29,044 bases of DNA, from positions 1-29,044 of the IMG/VR virus record IMGVR_UViG_3300034106_002653. One strand, written 5' to 3'. The translations under genes and the position numbers were made by a program. Below, one piece after another: positions 1 to 6,162 of the stretch (the first letter of the stretch is position 1; each line of letters begins with the position of its first letter). The notes under the pieces are model-generated. The model saw only the letters and a list, made by a program, of their open reading frames with translations. It searched no databases and was not told the DNA's origin. Source of the stretch: a virus.

Positions 1-717
1 GTCACTGGTGGTGTAGATAGCCAAACTGTTTTATTAGCCTGGAAATGGTTTGGTAAAAACTATATACCCACCAGCGTCCGATATAACACAGATTTAAACT
101 CTCATGATTTAGAAACATTAGATGTTTTTTCAGCCAGAGAAAACATGGAAGTCCAGTATCTGGATTTTGATTTACTAGGTTTTTATGAACACGAATATTT
201 CAGACTGGCAGACGTTTACAAAATAACTAGTCCGCACTTTGGTGCTCACTTGGGTATGACTGAACATCTGGACGGAACTGTAATTTTTAGCGGGGATAGA
301 TTGACCAAAGCTAAAGCAGTTATTGGGTATAACAACATTTGTTTGTATAATGCTAGTTTACAACGCTCAACTGTTCCTTACTTTTTATCACAAACGCCTG
401 AAATTGCTTATAGTAATATATATGAACTTTCTCAGAATTTGTCAAGCGAGTATCATAAGGAAACAAATCAATATAACAAAAAGATAATATCATTGCAATC
501 AGTTGGAATTCCGATTATACCGCAAATCACTAAATATACAGGTTTTGAACGGGTAAAAGACTTTTACGACCAGTACGCCTATAAAATTTCAAATAGACTC
601 AAACTTAAATATTCAAACAAACCCAGTAAAAGACCCTATGACCTATTGCTCAGATATCCACTAGAAGAAAAATTTGGTTGCAATAATTTTAAATATATCA
701 TAAACAAACTTCCGTAA
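1..717 (+). CDS. PP-loop ATP-pyrophosphatase (asparagine-synthase/adenine-nucleotide alpha-hydrolase type), 5'-truncated
   Basis: The reading frame is open from base 1, so the gene starts before the window; the first in-frame ATG (145) is internal. At least 238 residues are visible. The N-terminal visible residues TGGVDSQTVLLAW match the PP-loop signature (S/T-G-G-x-D-S) that binds ATP pyrophosphate in N-type ATP pyrophosphatases, a fold shared by asparagine synthase, QueC and related AMP-forming ligases. A second block around HLGMTEHLDGTVIFSGD fits the asparagine-synthase-like part of the family, where this region helps shape the active site. The substrate cannot be named from sequence alone. 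The gene ends with TAA at 715-717 and is followed by a hairpin terminator at 821-846, so it closes an upstream transcription unit. The family call is fairly safe, the exact reaction is not. Confidence 0.72.
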   Translation, partial: VTGGVDSQTVLLAWKWFGKNYIPTSVRYNTDLNSHDLETLDVFSARENMEVQYLDFDLLGFYEHEYFRLADVYKITSPHFGAHLGMTEHLDGTVIFSGDRLTKAKAVIGYNNICLYNASLQRSTVPYFLSQTPEIAYSNIYELSQNLSSEYHKETNQYNKKIISLQSVGIPIIPQITKYTGFERVKDFYDQYAYKISNRLKLKYSNKPSKRPYDLLLRYPLEEKFGCNNFKYIINKLP

Positions 718-804
718 TATATAACCATAAACTAAAAGCACTTATTACGCATAATAGTAAGATACTTGGTGTAAACTATAAAAGTATTTGGATTTTTTTG
801 TCTC

Positions 805-812
805 AATAAATA
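805..812 (+). promoter_or_regulatory. Late-promoter-like motif AATAAATA upstream of porin
   Basis: AATAAATATT resembles the T4 late promoter TATAAATA and recurs before several late-type genes of the window. It lies about 50 bases before the porin start, and a transcript from it would pass through the 821-840 palindrome. The match is weak on its own. Confidence 0.35.
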
Positions 813-820
813 TTAATCTA

Positions 821-846
821 GCCTGTTAAATTTAACAGGCATTTTT
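821..846 (+). terminator. Rho-independent terminator after the PP-loop gene
   Basis: GCCTGTTAAATTTAACAGGC is a perfect 20-base palindrome, followed by ATTTTT. It lies between the PP-loop gene and the porin and would insulate the cargo gene from upstream transcription. The AT-rich centre means the actual loop is probably a few bases. Confidence 0.7.
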
Positions 847-862
847 ACATAAGGAAAAAAGC

Positions 863-1774
863 ATGAAGAAAATTATAATGGCAACTTTATTGATGGGGCT
901 AGTTTCAGTTGCTAGTGCTCAGGTAACAATAAACGGAAAAGTCAGCGCATTTGTTGATAACTCTAAAGTTGGTAATGGTTCTACCAGTACTCAACTTGTT
1001 ACTGAACCAACCAGCAACTTTGCACTATCAGTTAAAGAAAAAATGGGCCGTGATTTGTTTGCCCGAGCCACTGTAGAAACATCATTGAAGGGTAACACCT
1101 TTGGAGGTGATGATACTAGAGTTGGTGATCGTCAAGCAACAGTCGGTCTTGCCAATAAGTTTGGTAGTGTTGACTTAGGTCGCAATGTACACAGCCACTT
1201 CTTAGCAATCACTAAAAATGATGTTTTCGGAACATTGTATGGTAGTGTTGCAGGTGATGTACACAATCTACGCGGATTGCGTTTAGCAGATGCTGTATAT
1301 GCTACAATGGTTCCTGTTAAGGGTTCTGTAGTTGCGTATGAGCGTACACTAAATGGTCCTGGCGCAGACGCTGAAGTTTTTGCCGGCTCAACTAAAATCG
1401 CAAGATTACATGTTGATGTTGCACGTTTCCAACAAGGAACAGAAAAGAGCACAGTATTCGGTGCTCAAACTAAATTGATGGGAACTACAGTAGCGTATGT
1501 ATACAGCGACAACGAAGGTCTAGTAACTAGCAAAGGTCAAACGCTTGGTGTAGCACGTGATATGGGTCATATCACTGCAAAGGCAAGTTATGGCCGTACA
1601 AATACAGACACAACTGCTTACAATGTTGGTGCTGATTACAATTTAAGCAAGCGTACTGCTTTGCATGTTGTATATCGCAATGTTGATAGAAGTGCTGTAA
1701 GTTGTTTAGCTATTGGCTGTCCTGCAGCCAATGGTACTAGTGGATTTGGTGTTGGTGTAACACACAAGTTTTAA
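863..1774 (+). CDS. Outer-membrane porin, Gram-negative (Burkholderiales-type) general porin family
   Basis: The 303-residue protein starts with a classic Sec signal peptide (MKKIIMATLLMGLVSVASA, cleavage before QVTINGK) and ends in a terminal phenylalanine (VGVTHKF), the signal read by the BAM complex for beta-barrel insertion. The start QVTINGKVSAF, the alternating hydrophobic strands, and the glycine-rich turns (GSVDLGRN, VGLANKFGS, YNVGADYNLSKRTALHVVY) fit 16-strand general porins of betaproteobacteria. These are usually about 340-390 residues, so this one is short and probably has trimmed surface loops. The ribosome site is AAGGA at 851-855. The gene stands alone between two terminators, like a moron cassette. 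It probably forms an open pore in the host outer membrane. Selectivity, for example for phosphate, cannot be read from sequence. Family call is confident; role is inference. Confidence 0.88.
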   Translation: MKKIIMATLLMGLVSVASAQVTINGKVSAFVDNSKVGNGSTSTQLVTEPTSNFALSVKEKMGRDLFARATVETSLKGNTFGGDDTRVGDRQATVGLANKFGSVDLGRNVHSHFLAITKNDVFGTLYGSVAGDVHNLRGLRLADAVYATMVPVKGSVVAYERTLNGPGADAEVFAGSTKIARLHVDVARFQQGTEKSTVFGAQTKLMGTTVAYVYSDNEGLVTSKGQTLGVARDMGHITAKASYGRTNTDTTAYNVGADYNLSKRTALHVVYRNVDRSAVSCLAIGCPAANGTSGFGVGVTHKF

Positions 1775-1792
1775 TTTTATCTTTGCCAAAAT

Positions 1793-1819
1793 ACAAAAGG
1801 GGCCATTGGCCCCTTTTGT
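1793..1819 (+). terminator. Strong hairpin terminator after porin
   Basis: ACAAAAGGGGCC - ATT - GGCCCCTTTTGT forms a perfect 12-bp stem with a 3-base loop, A-rich on the 5' arm and T-rich on the 3' arm, so it could act on either strand. It separates the porin from pstS. Its 3' arm overlaps the first repeat of the candidate PHO box. Confidence 0.85.
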
Positions 1820-1843
1820 CATAAACTGTCACAATTTTGTCAT
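1816..1843 (+). promoter_or_regulatory. Candidate PHO box (PhoB-type direct repeats) upstream of pstS
   Basis: Three heptamers TTGTCAT (1816-1822), CTGTCAC (1826-1832) and TTGTCAT (1837-1843) follow each other with 10- and 11-base periods. The enterobacterial PHO box consists of CTGTCAT-like heptamers repeated at an 11-base period. The position, about 56 bases before the pstS start, suits activation by host PhoB under phosphate starvation. A possible -10 element overlaps TGTAAATA at 1863-1870. The repeat pattern is seen directly; PhoB binding is inferred. Confidence 0.65.
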
Positions 1844-1862
1844 AATTTCTTAACACTTTTTT

Positions 1863-1870
1863 TGTAAATA
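1863..1870 (+). promoter_or_regulatory. Late-promoter-like / possible -10 motif TGTAAATA before pstS
   Basis: TGTAAATAC lies 28 bases before the pstS ATG and matches the motif before the 12306 gene. It may be a weak late promoter or the -10 of a PhoB-activated promoter. Confidence 0.35.
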
Positions 1871-1898
1871 CAGTTGTTCAACACACAAGGAGACAAGT

Positions 1899-2888
1899 AT
1901 GAACAAAATAATTGCTATGGTATTAGCAGCCGTATCATTCACGGCACACGCACAGACAATTAATGGAGCCGGGGCAACATTCCCGGCTCCGCTTTATGCT
2001 AAGTGGGCAGATGCCTATAATAAAGAAACTGGTATTAGATTAAATTATCAAAGTGTAGGATCAGGTGCAGGCATAAGACAAATTGAAGCCAAGACAGTAG
2101 CGTTCGGTGCAAGTGATATGCCATTAAAAGACGACAAATTATCTAGCATGGGTGCAACACAGTTCCCTACAGTAATTGGTGGAGTAGTACCTGTCATTAA
2201 TCTGAAAGAAGTCAAGCCTGGCGAAATGAAACTCACCGGACAAGTAATTGCAGATATCTATTTAGGTAAGATTAAAAAGTGGGATGATCCTGCTATTGCA
2301 AACCTTAATCCATCATTAAAACTACCCAATCAAGATATTGCTGTAGTTCGTCGTGCAGATGGTAGCGGCACGACATTCTTATGGACAAACTATCTAAGCA
2401 AAGTTAATAGCGAATTTAAAGAAACAATTGGAGAAGGTACTGCTGTTAACTGGAAAGTTGGTGTAGGTGGCAAGGGTAATGAGGGCGTTAGTGCTATGGT
2501 TCGTCAACTACCCGGTGCACTAGGTTATGTTGAGTATGCTTATGTCAAACAAACTAAAATGAATTGGGTGCAGATGCAGAATAAAGATGGTCAGTGGGTA
2601 GCTCCTGATGATTTAACATTCAAGGCTGCGGCAGCAAATGCTACATGGGAAAAAACATTTTTCCAAGTATTAACTGATCAACCTGGCAGGACTGCATGGC
2701 CTGTTACAGGTGCCACATTCATCATCATGTATCTAAAGAATGACAAACCACAAGAAGCACAAGAAGCATTAAAATTCTTTAGATGGGCTTTTGCTAAGGG
2801 CGATAAGATGGCAGAAGAACTTGATTATGTTCCTCTACCAGACAGTGTTGTAGCGTTAGTAGAAAAAGAAATAAGTAAAATTAAATAA
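1899..2888 (+). CDS. pstS: Phosphate ABC transporter periplasmic phosphate-binding protein PstS
   Basis: The 329-residue protein has a signal peptide (MNKIIAMVLAAVSFTAHA, then QTINGAGATF). Its length is close to E. coli PstS (346). Phosphate-contacting segments of the family are all present: GAGATFPAPLYAKW near the mature N-terminus, the GSGAGIRQIE loop, GASDMPLKDD, and RADGSGTTFLWTNYLS, which carries the Arg and Ser/Gly/Thr ligands. It would bind Pi in the periplasm and hand it to the host PstCAB transporter, since no transporter genes are visible here. The ribosome site is AAGGAG at 1887-1892. A candidate PHO box lies upstream and a terminator downstream. Phage-carried pstS is well known in marine cyanophages. 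Here it sits next to lipid-remodelling-type genes, which strengthens a phosphate-starvation role. Confidence 0.96.
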   Translation: MNKIIAMVLAAVSFTAHAQTINGAGATFPAPLYAKWADAYNKETGIRLNYQSVGSGAGIRQIEAKTVAFGASDMPLKDDKLSSMGATQFPTVIGGVVPVINLKEVKPGEMKLTGQVIADIYLGKIKKWDDPAIANLNPSLKLPNQDIAVVRRADGSGTTFLWTNYLSKVNSEFKETIGEGTAVNWKVGVGGKGNEGVSAMVRQLPGALGYVEYAYVKQTKMNWVQMQNKDGQWVAPDDLTFKAAAANATWEKTFFQVLTDQPGRTAWPVTGATFIIMYLKNDKPQEAQEALKFFRWAFAKGDKMAEELDYVPLPDSVVALVEKEISKIK

Positions 2889-2892
2889 ACCG

Positions 2893-2930
2893 ACCACAAG
2901 ATAAGGTGGTGCTGGATATCCGTAACCAGC
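2893..2930 (+). other. Two abutting hairpins in the pstS 3' untranslated region
   Basis: ACCAC (2893-2897) pairs with GTGGT (2906-2910), and GCTGG (2911-2915) pairs with CCAGC (2926-2930). The stems directly abut each other and the terminator stem that starts at 2931, so all three could stack coaxially. They may stabilise the pstS mRNA 3' end. No known RNA family is recognised. Confidence 0.45.
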
Positions 2931-2951
2931 AGGCCCGAAAGGGCCTTTTTT
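2931..2951 (+). terminator. Rho-independent terminator after pstS
   Basis: AGGCCC - GAAA - GGGCCT followed by a T run: a 6-bp GC-rich stem with a GNRA tetraloop. This is a textbook intrinsic terminator ending the pstS transcript. Confidence 0.9.
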
Positions 2952-2977
2952 TATAATAGGTTTGTAATTAATAACAC

Positions 2978-2985
2978 GATAAATA
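2978..2985 (+). promoter_or_regulatory. Late-promoter-like motif GATAAATA before plcP-like gene
   Basis: GATAAATA ends only 5 bases before the ATG at 2991, and no Shine-Dalgarno fits between. A transcript from a T4-type late promoter would start at or next to the start codon, giving a leaderless mRNA. Confidence 0.55.
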
Positions 2986-2990
2986 TTCGT

Positions 2991-3839
2991 ATGACACCAA
3001 AGACTTATCGCGCCATTTTTGTCAGTGATGTTCATTTAGGCACTAGAGATAGTAAAGCCGAACAACTAAATAATTTTCTCAAGCACAACACTTGTGAAAC
3101 ATTGTACTTAGTGGGTGATATTTTGGATGTTTGGCGTATACAGCAAAACAAATGGCGCTGGAAGCAAAGCCATACTAATGTTGTCAGACGAATATTAGGT
3201 CATGCTAAACGTGGTACTCGCGTGATTTATGTGGCAGGCAATCATGATGAATTTTTACGACCACTCATGCCTTATAATATCGGCTTTGGTAATGTTGAAG
3301 TAACCAACCAAACTGAACACATAGGTGTAGATGGCAAACATTATCTTGTAATACACGGAGATTTATTTGATGGAATTACTAGATTAGCGCCGTGGTTAGC
3401 ATTTTTAGGTGACAAAGCATACGATGTGGTATTATGGTTAAACAACAAGTTCAATTGGTGGCGTCATAAATTTGGATTTGGTTATTGGAGTTTGAGTCAA
3501 TATTTGAAACAGCGAGTGAAAAAGGCTGTTGACTTTATATTTCAGTTTGAAAAAAATTTAGTTGCTTATTGTAAGAAGCGTGGTTTTGATGGTGTGATCT
3601 GTGGGCACATTCATCATGCTGAAATAAAAGAAATTGATGGCATTGTTTATATGAATGATGGCGACTGGGTAGAATCTATGACTGCATTGGTTGAACACCA
3701 CGATGGCCACTGGGAAATCGTAATTTGGACTAAGGAGAGTGACAATGTGGTTACTAATTTTGATAGCAGTACACATAAACAATCCCGCCGACGTGCCGGG
3801 CAAAGCAGTGATAAAATTTCAGACACAGACGGAGTGTGA
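2991..3839 (+). CDS. plcP: Calcineurin-like metallophosphoesterase, PlcP-type phospholipase C / LpxH-like
   Basis: The 282-residue protein carries the full binuclear-metal set: D13 and H15 in SDVHLG, D43 in VGDILD, N84/H85 in GNHDE, H122 in HGD, and H206/H208 in GHIHH. Databases often label this family UDP-2,3-diacylglucosamine diphosphatase (LpxH-like). The same family includes PlcP of Sinorhizobium and marine heterotrophs, a phospholipase C that degrades phospholipids to diacylglycerol under phosphate starvation. Two context points favour PlcP: pstS is just upstream, and the GT4 gene downstream resembles the partner often adjacent to plcP in bacteria. The last ~30 residues, after WEIVIWTKES, extend past the usual family end and overlap the start of the next gene. 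There is no signal peptide, so it is likely cytosolic or membrane-peripheral. The enzyme class is sure; PlcP rather than LpxH is an inference. Confidence 0.8.
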   Translation: MTPKTYRAIFVSDVHLGTRDSKAEQLNNFLKHNTCETLYLVGDILDVWRIQQNKWRWKQSHTNVVRRILGHAKRGTRVIYVAGNHDEFLRPLMPYNIGFGNVEVTNQTEHIGVDGKHYLVIHGDLFDGITRLAPWLAFLGDKAYDVVLWLNNKFNWWRHKFGFGYWSLSQYLKQRVKKAVDFIFQFEKNLVAYCKKRGFDGVICGHIHHAEIKEIDGIVYMNDGDWVESMTALVEHHDGHWEIVIWTKESDNVVTNFDSSTHKQSRRRAGQSSDKISDTDGV

Positions 3840-3957
3840 ACAGGCATTAAAATCAGTAGAATACTGGTTAAAGTTTGATAGTTTTAAGATACAAGGAGGT
3901 TGTTATGAAAGTAAGAAAGTTGATCAAAAAACATTACAAGGCTTGCGTCCAGCATAA
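3745..3957 (+). CDS. Small protein with hydrophobic N-terminus, unknown function
   Basis: A 70-residue protein read in another frame from within the 3' end of the metallophosphoesterase gene, overlapping it by 95 bases. ATG 3745 is preferred over the GTG at 3739 because AAGGAG (3732-3737) sits 7 bases upstream. The N-terminus MWLLILIAVHI is hydrophobic and could be a short membrane anchor or signal. The rest is hydrophilic, with a cysteine in TECEQAL and another in GGCYES. No family is recognised. It lies between plcP and the glycosyltransferase and would be co-transcribed with both, so a membrane-associated accessory role is possible but unproven. Confidence 0.6.
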   Translation: MWLLILIAVHINNPADVPGKAVIKFQTQTECEQALKSVEYWLKFDSFKIQGGCYESKKVDQKTLQGLRPA

Positions 3958-4036
3958 TCAAGCTCGGGAAAAAAAGACTTGGTTAAAACTTTTAAAGAAA
4001 AGTCTACATCATAAACATACAGAATCTATAAAGTGA
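3905..4036 (+). CDS. Very small basic protein (43 residues), unknown
   Basis: ATG 3905 follows a near-perfect ribosome site AAGGAGGT (3893-3900). The frame runs 43 codons to TGA at 4034-4036, which overlaps the GTG start of the glycosyltransferase (GTGA). The product is very rich in lysine and histidine (start MKVRKLIKKHYKACV, end KHTESIK), with one tryptophan. It begins inside the 3' end of the preceding 70-residue gene in another frame. The strong ribosome site and the coupled stop/start argue for real translation. Alternatively it may act mainly as a leader that couples translation of the glycosyltransferase. No family is recognised. Confidence 0.55.
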   Translation: MKVRKLIKKHYKACVQHNQAREKKTWLKLLKKSLHHKHTESIK

Positions 4037-5031
4037 AAACTATACTGATTATAACTGATAATTTACCAAATCAAATAAATGGTGTCGTTACAACCTACAA
4101 AAATATTGAGGCTATGGCGCTTCACGACAATTATCGTGTTGTTTTTATTGATCCCGGGAGGTTCCGCTATATTGGTTGCCCTGGCTACAACGAAGTCAAG
4201 ATTGCCTTTCCCAGGAAGATCGGCCAGGCGATTGAGAAGATATCTCCGGATCATATCCATATCGCCACCGAAGGTCCTGTGGGTTTGTGTGCTAGACAAT
4301 ATCTTGACAAACACGGTTATCGCTACAATACTGCTTATCATACTAAGTTTCCAGAAGGAATTAGAAAGTTATTTGGAATACCTGAAAGTATTACTTGGCC
4401 TTTAGTTAGATGGTTTCACAAACATTCAGGTAAAGTATTGACCACCACTGACAGTATGGTGAATGAACTGCGTGAGCATGGATTTGATGGAGAAATTGTT
4501 AGCTGGACTAGAGGCGTTGATAGAAAGGTTTTTAATTCTTCTCAAAGAAATAGAAATGACGATGTTAAATTGTTGGTCTGTGTAAGCCGAGTTAGTAAAG
4601 AAAAAAATCTAGAAGATTTCTTTAAATTAGAATATCCTAACAGTTATAAAATAATGGTAGGGGATGGACCAATGTTGGAAACATATAAGAAGAAATACCC
4701 CGATATACAATTTGTAGGTTTTAAAACAGGTCATGAATTGGCATATTACTATGCTAATGCTGATGTATTTGTTTTTCCAAGTCAATGGGAAACATTTGGT
4801 ATTGTTATGATAGAAGCAATGGCATGCGGTACACCGGTGGCAGCATATAGATGTCAGGGACCAATGGATGTAATTGACGAGGGTATCACTGGCTATATGG
4901 AACAAGAGTTATCTATTGCAATCCAGCGTTGTTTGCATTTGGATAGGCAGATAGTTTTAAATGGAAGTCAACGATGGAGTTGGCAACAGGCTTGGGAAAT
5001 ATTTAAAAACAACTTAGTCCCTATCAAGTAA
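4033..5031 (+). CDS. agt: GT4-family glycosyltransferase, Agt-like (diacylglycerol glycosyltransferase candidate)
   Basis: The 332-residue protein starts at GTG 4033, overlapping the preceding stop. It has the GT-B two-domain layout: an N-terminal acceptor domain (TDNLPNQINGVVTTYKN, then HIATEGPVGLCAR and TAYHTKFPE) and a C-terminal nucleotide-sugar domain (VCVSRVSKEKN, VGDGPML, and the E-x7-E motif in WETFGIVMIEAMACGTP). The N-terminal pattern matches bacterial GT4 enzymes encoded beside PlcP, including Agrobacterium-type Agt, which glycosylates diacylglycerol under phosphate limitation. The sugar donor (UDP-Glc or UDP-GlcA) cannot be told. With PlcP it would turn phospholipid into phosphorus-free glycolipid. 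It could instead modify LPS. A stretch at about 4150-4290 is visibly GC-richer than the rest. The GT4 call is sure, the Agt role is inferred. Confidence 0.82.
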   Translation: MKTILIITDNLPNQINGVVTTYKNIEAMALHDNYRVVFIDPGRFRYIGCPGYNEVKIAFPRKIGQAIEKISPDHIHIATEGPVGLCARQYLDKHGYRYNTAYHTKFPEGIRKLFGIPESITWPLVRWFHKHSGKVLTTTDSMVNELREHGFDGEIVSWTRGVDRKVFNSSQRNRNDDVKLLVCVSRVSKEKNLEDFFKLEYPNSYKIMVGDGPMLETYKKKYPDIQFVGFKTGHELAYYYANADVFVFPSQWETFGIVMIEAMACGTPVAAYRCQGPMDVIDEGITGYMEQELSIAIQRCLHLDRQIVLNGSQRWSWQQAWEIFKNNLVPIK

Positions 5032-5053
5032 TATACGACTATATTGAGACGGA

Positions 5054-5061
5054 AATAAATA
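5054..5061 (+). promoter_or_regulatory. Late-promoter-like motif AATAAATA before hldC-like gene
   Basis: AATAAATAC ends 8 bases before ATG 5070, without a Shine-Dalgarno in between. It follows the same near-leaderless arrangement as at 2978 and 21915. Confidence 0.5.
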
Positions 5062-5069
5062 CCTCTACT

Positions 5070-5456
5070 ATGGTATTAGTGAACGGCACCTTTGATATTA
5101 TACACTCTGGGCATTTGGCACTATTAAATTACGCTAAGTCTTTGACTGATAATTTGGTCGTAGCGATTGATTCTGATCGTAGAGTTAAAGAATTAAAAGG
5201 ATCATCAAGACCTATCAATTCACAAGACGAACGCAAATTACTGCTAGAAAATCTCAAAGCTGTTGACAAAGTTGTAATATTTGATTCGGACCAAGAATTG
5301 ATAGCATTGGTAGAACAATGTGATATTATGGTAAAGGGTAGTGACTATATCGGAAAACCCATTGTCGGTGAATATTTTTGTAGGGAAATTATTTTCTTTG
5401 ATAGATTAGATGGATACTCAACAACAGAAAAAATTCACAGTATTATTAATCGGTGA
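5070..5456 (+). CDS. hldC: Heptose-1-phosphate adenylyltransferase-like cytidylyltransferase (HldE C-domain / HldC type)
   Basis: A 128-residue single-domain nucleotidyltransferase. NGTFDIIHSGH (residues 5-15) carries the HxGH catalytic motif, and GYSTTEKI near the C-terminus is the family's closing signature. It matches the RfaE/HldE domain II family, which transfers AMP from ATP to heptose 1-phosphate to make ADP-heptose. The length is typical for a stand-alone domain. The HldA-like kinase that follows overlaps it by 47 bases in another frame, so the two halves of a normal HldE are separate here and in inverted order. The exact sugar is uncertain. A glycerol-3-phosphate cytidylyltransferase would also carry HxGH, but the kinase neighbour favours the heptose type. 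Confidence 0.82.
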   Translation: MVLVNGTFDIIHSGHLALLNYAKSLTDNLVVAIDSDRRVKELKGSSRPINSQDERKLLLENLKAVDKVVIFDSDQELIALVEQCDIMVKGSDYIGKPIVGEYFCREIIFFDRLDGYSTTEKIHSIINR

Positions 5457-6162
5457 CAGTTGTATTGATGAGTACCACTTTGGTACTGTTGATAGAATTA
5501 GTCCTGAAGCACCTGTGCCTGTTTTCAAACTGACTAAAAAAATATCTAAGCCGGGCATGGCAGCAAATGTAAAAGAAAACTTATTGATGCTAGGATTAGA
5601 TGTTTGCTTTGTGACCAAAGGTAATTCAACTAAGATAAGATTAATTGACGCTAAAAGCAAGCAGCATATCGTTAGAGTTGACGATGATATAAAGTCTGAT
5701 CCACTAACTATAAATGAAATTTCAATAGACTTACACAACATTGATGCCGTTGTCGTTAGTGATTACAACAAAGGATTAGTAACTTATGATTTGGTAAAAT
5801 CTATCAGGAAGAAATATTTAGGTCCTATTTTTATAGATACCAAAAAACATGACCTCAAAGAGTTTGAAGGTTGTGTTGTAAAGATAAACGAAACAGAATT
5901 TTCAAAAGCAAACAGCACAACCAGTTCACTTATAGTGACACAAGGAAACAAAGGTTGTACATATAACGGTGTGCAGTTTCCTGCCCGTGAAACTGAAGTA
6001 GTAGATGTTACTGGGTGCGGAGATACTTTTTTGGCTGCGTTAGTGTTTATGTTTTTAGAAACCAATGATATAGTTAAAGCAATTGAGTTTGCCAATAAAG
6101 CTGCAAGTGTAACAGTTCAACATTTGGGCGTGTATGCACCCAAATTAGAGGAAATAAAATGA
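5410..6162 (+). CDS. hldA: PfkB-family sugar kinase, HldE N-domain (HldA) type
   Basis: A 250-residue ribokinase-fold protein. Its start GDSCIDEYHFG...RISPEAPVPV is the hallmark of the HldE/RfaE kinase domain, followed by GMAANVKENL. The catalytic loop is DVTGCGDTF (residues 199-207), where D205 is the expected base; the usual GAGDT is GCGDT here. The E. coli kinase domain is about 318 residues, so this form is shortened, mainly in the middle. It would phosphorylate heptose 7-phosphate at C1, upstream of the HldC-like step. GmhA is not seen, so a host intermediate may be used. ATG 5410 lies inside hldC and no later start preserves the GDSCID motif. The following cupin starts 4 bases before its end (ATGA). 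Confidence 0.84.
   Translation: MDTQQQKKFTVLLIGDSCIDEYHFGTVDRISPEAPVPVFKLTKKISKPGMAANVKENLLMLGLDVCFVTKGNSTKIRLIDAKSKQHIVRVDDDIKSDPLTINEISIDLHNIDAVVVSDYNKGLVTYDLVKSIRKKYLGPIFIDTKKHDLKEFEGCVVKINETEFSKANSTTSSLIVTQGNKGCTYNGVQFPARETEVVDVTGCGDTFLAALVFMFLETNDIVKAIEFANKAASVTVQHLGVYAPKLEEIK

Noticed and set aside
145-717. First gene starting at ATG 145
   Set aside because: The same frame is open back to base 1 and the PP-loop motif (TGGVDS) lies before 145, so 145 is internal.
2889-2946. tRNA-like gene after pstS
   Set aside because: Three hairpins in a row but no acceptor stem, no anticodon-loop pattern and no T-loop motif.
3739-3744. GTG start at 3739 for the 70-residue gene
   Set aside because: AAGGAG is too close to 3739 and well spaced for ATG 3745.
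4079-4405. 108-codon open frame inside the glycosyltransferase
   Set aside because: It is a frame shadow of a clear GT4 gene, without a ribosome site or plausible protein features.
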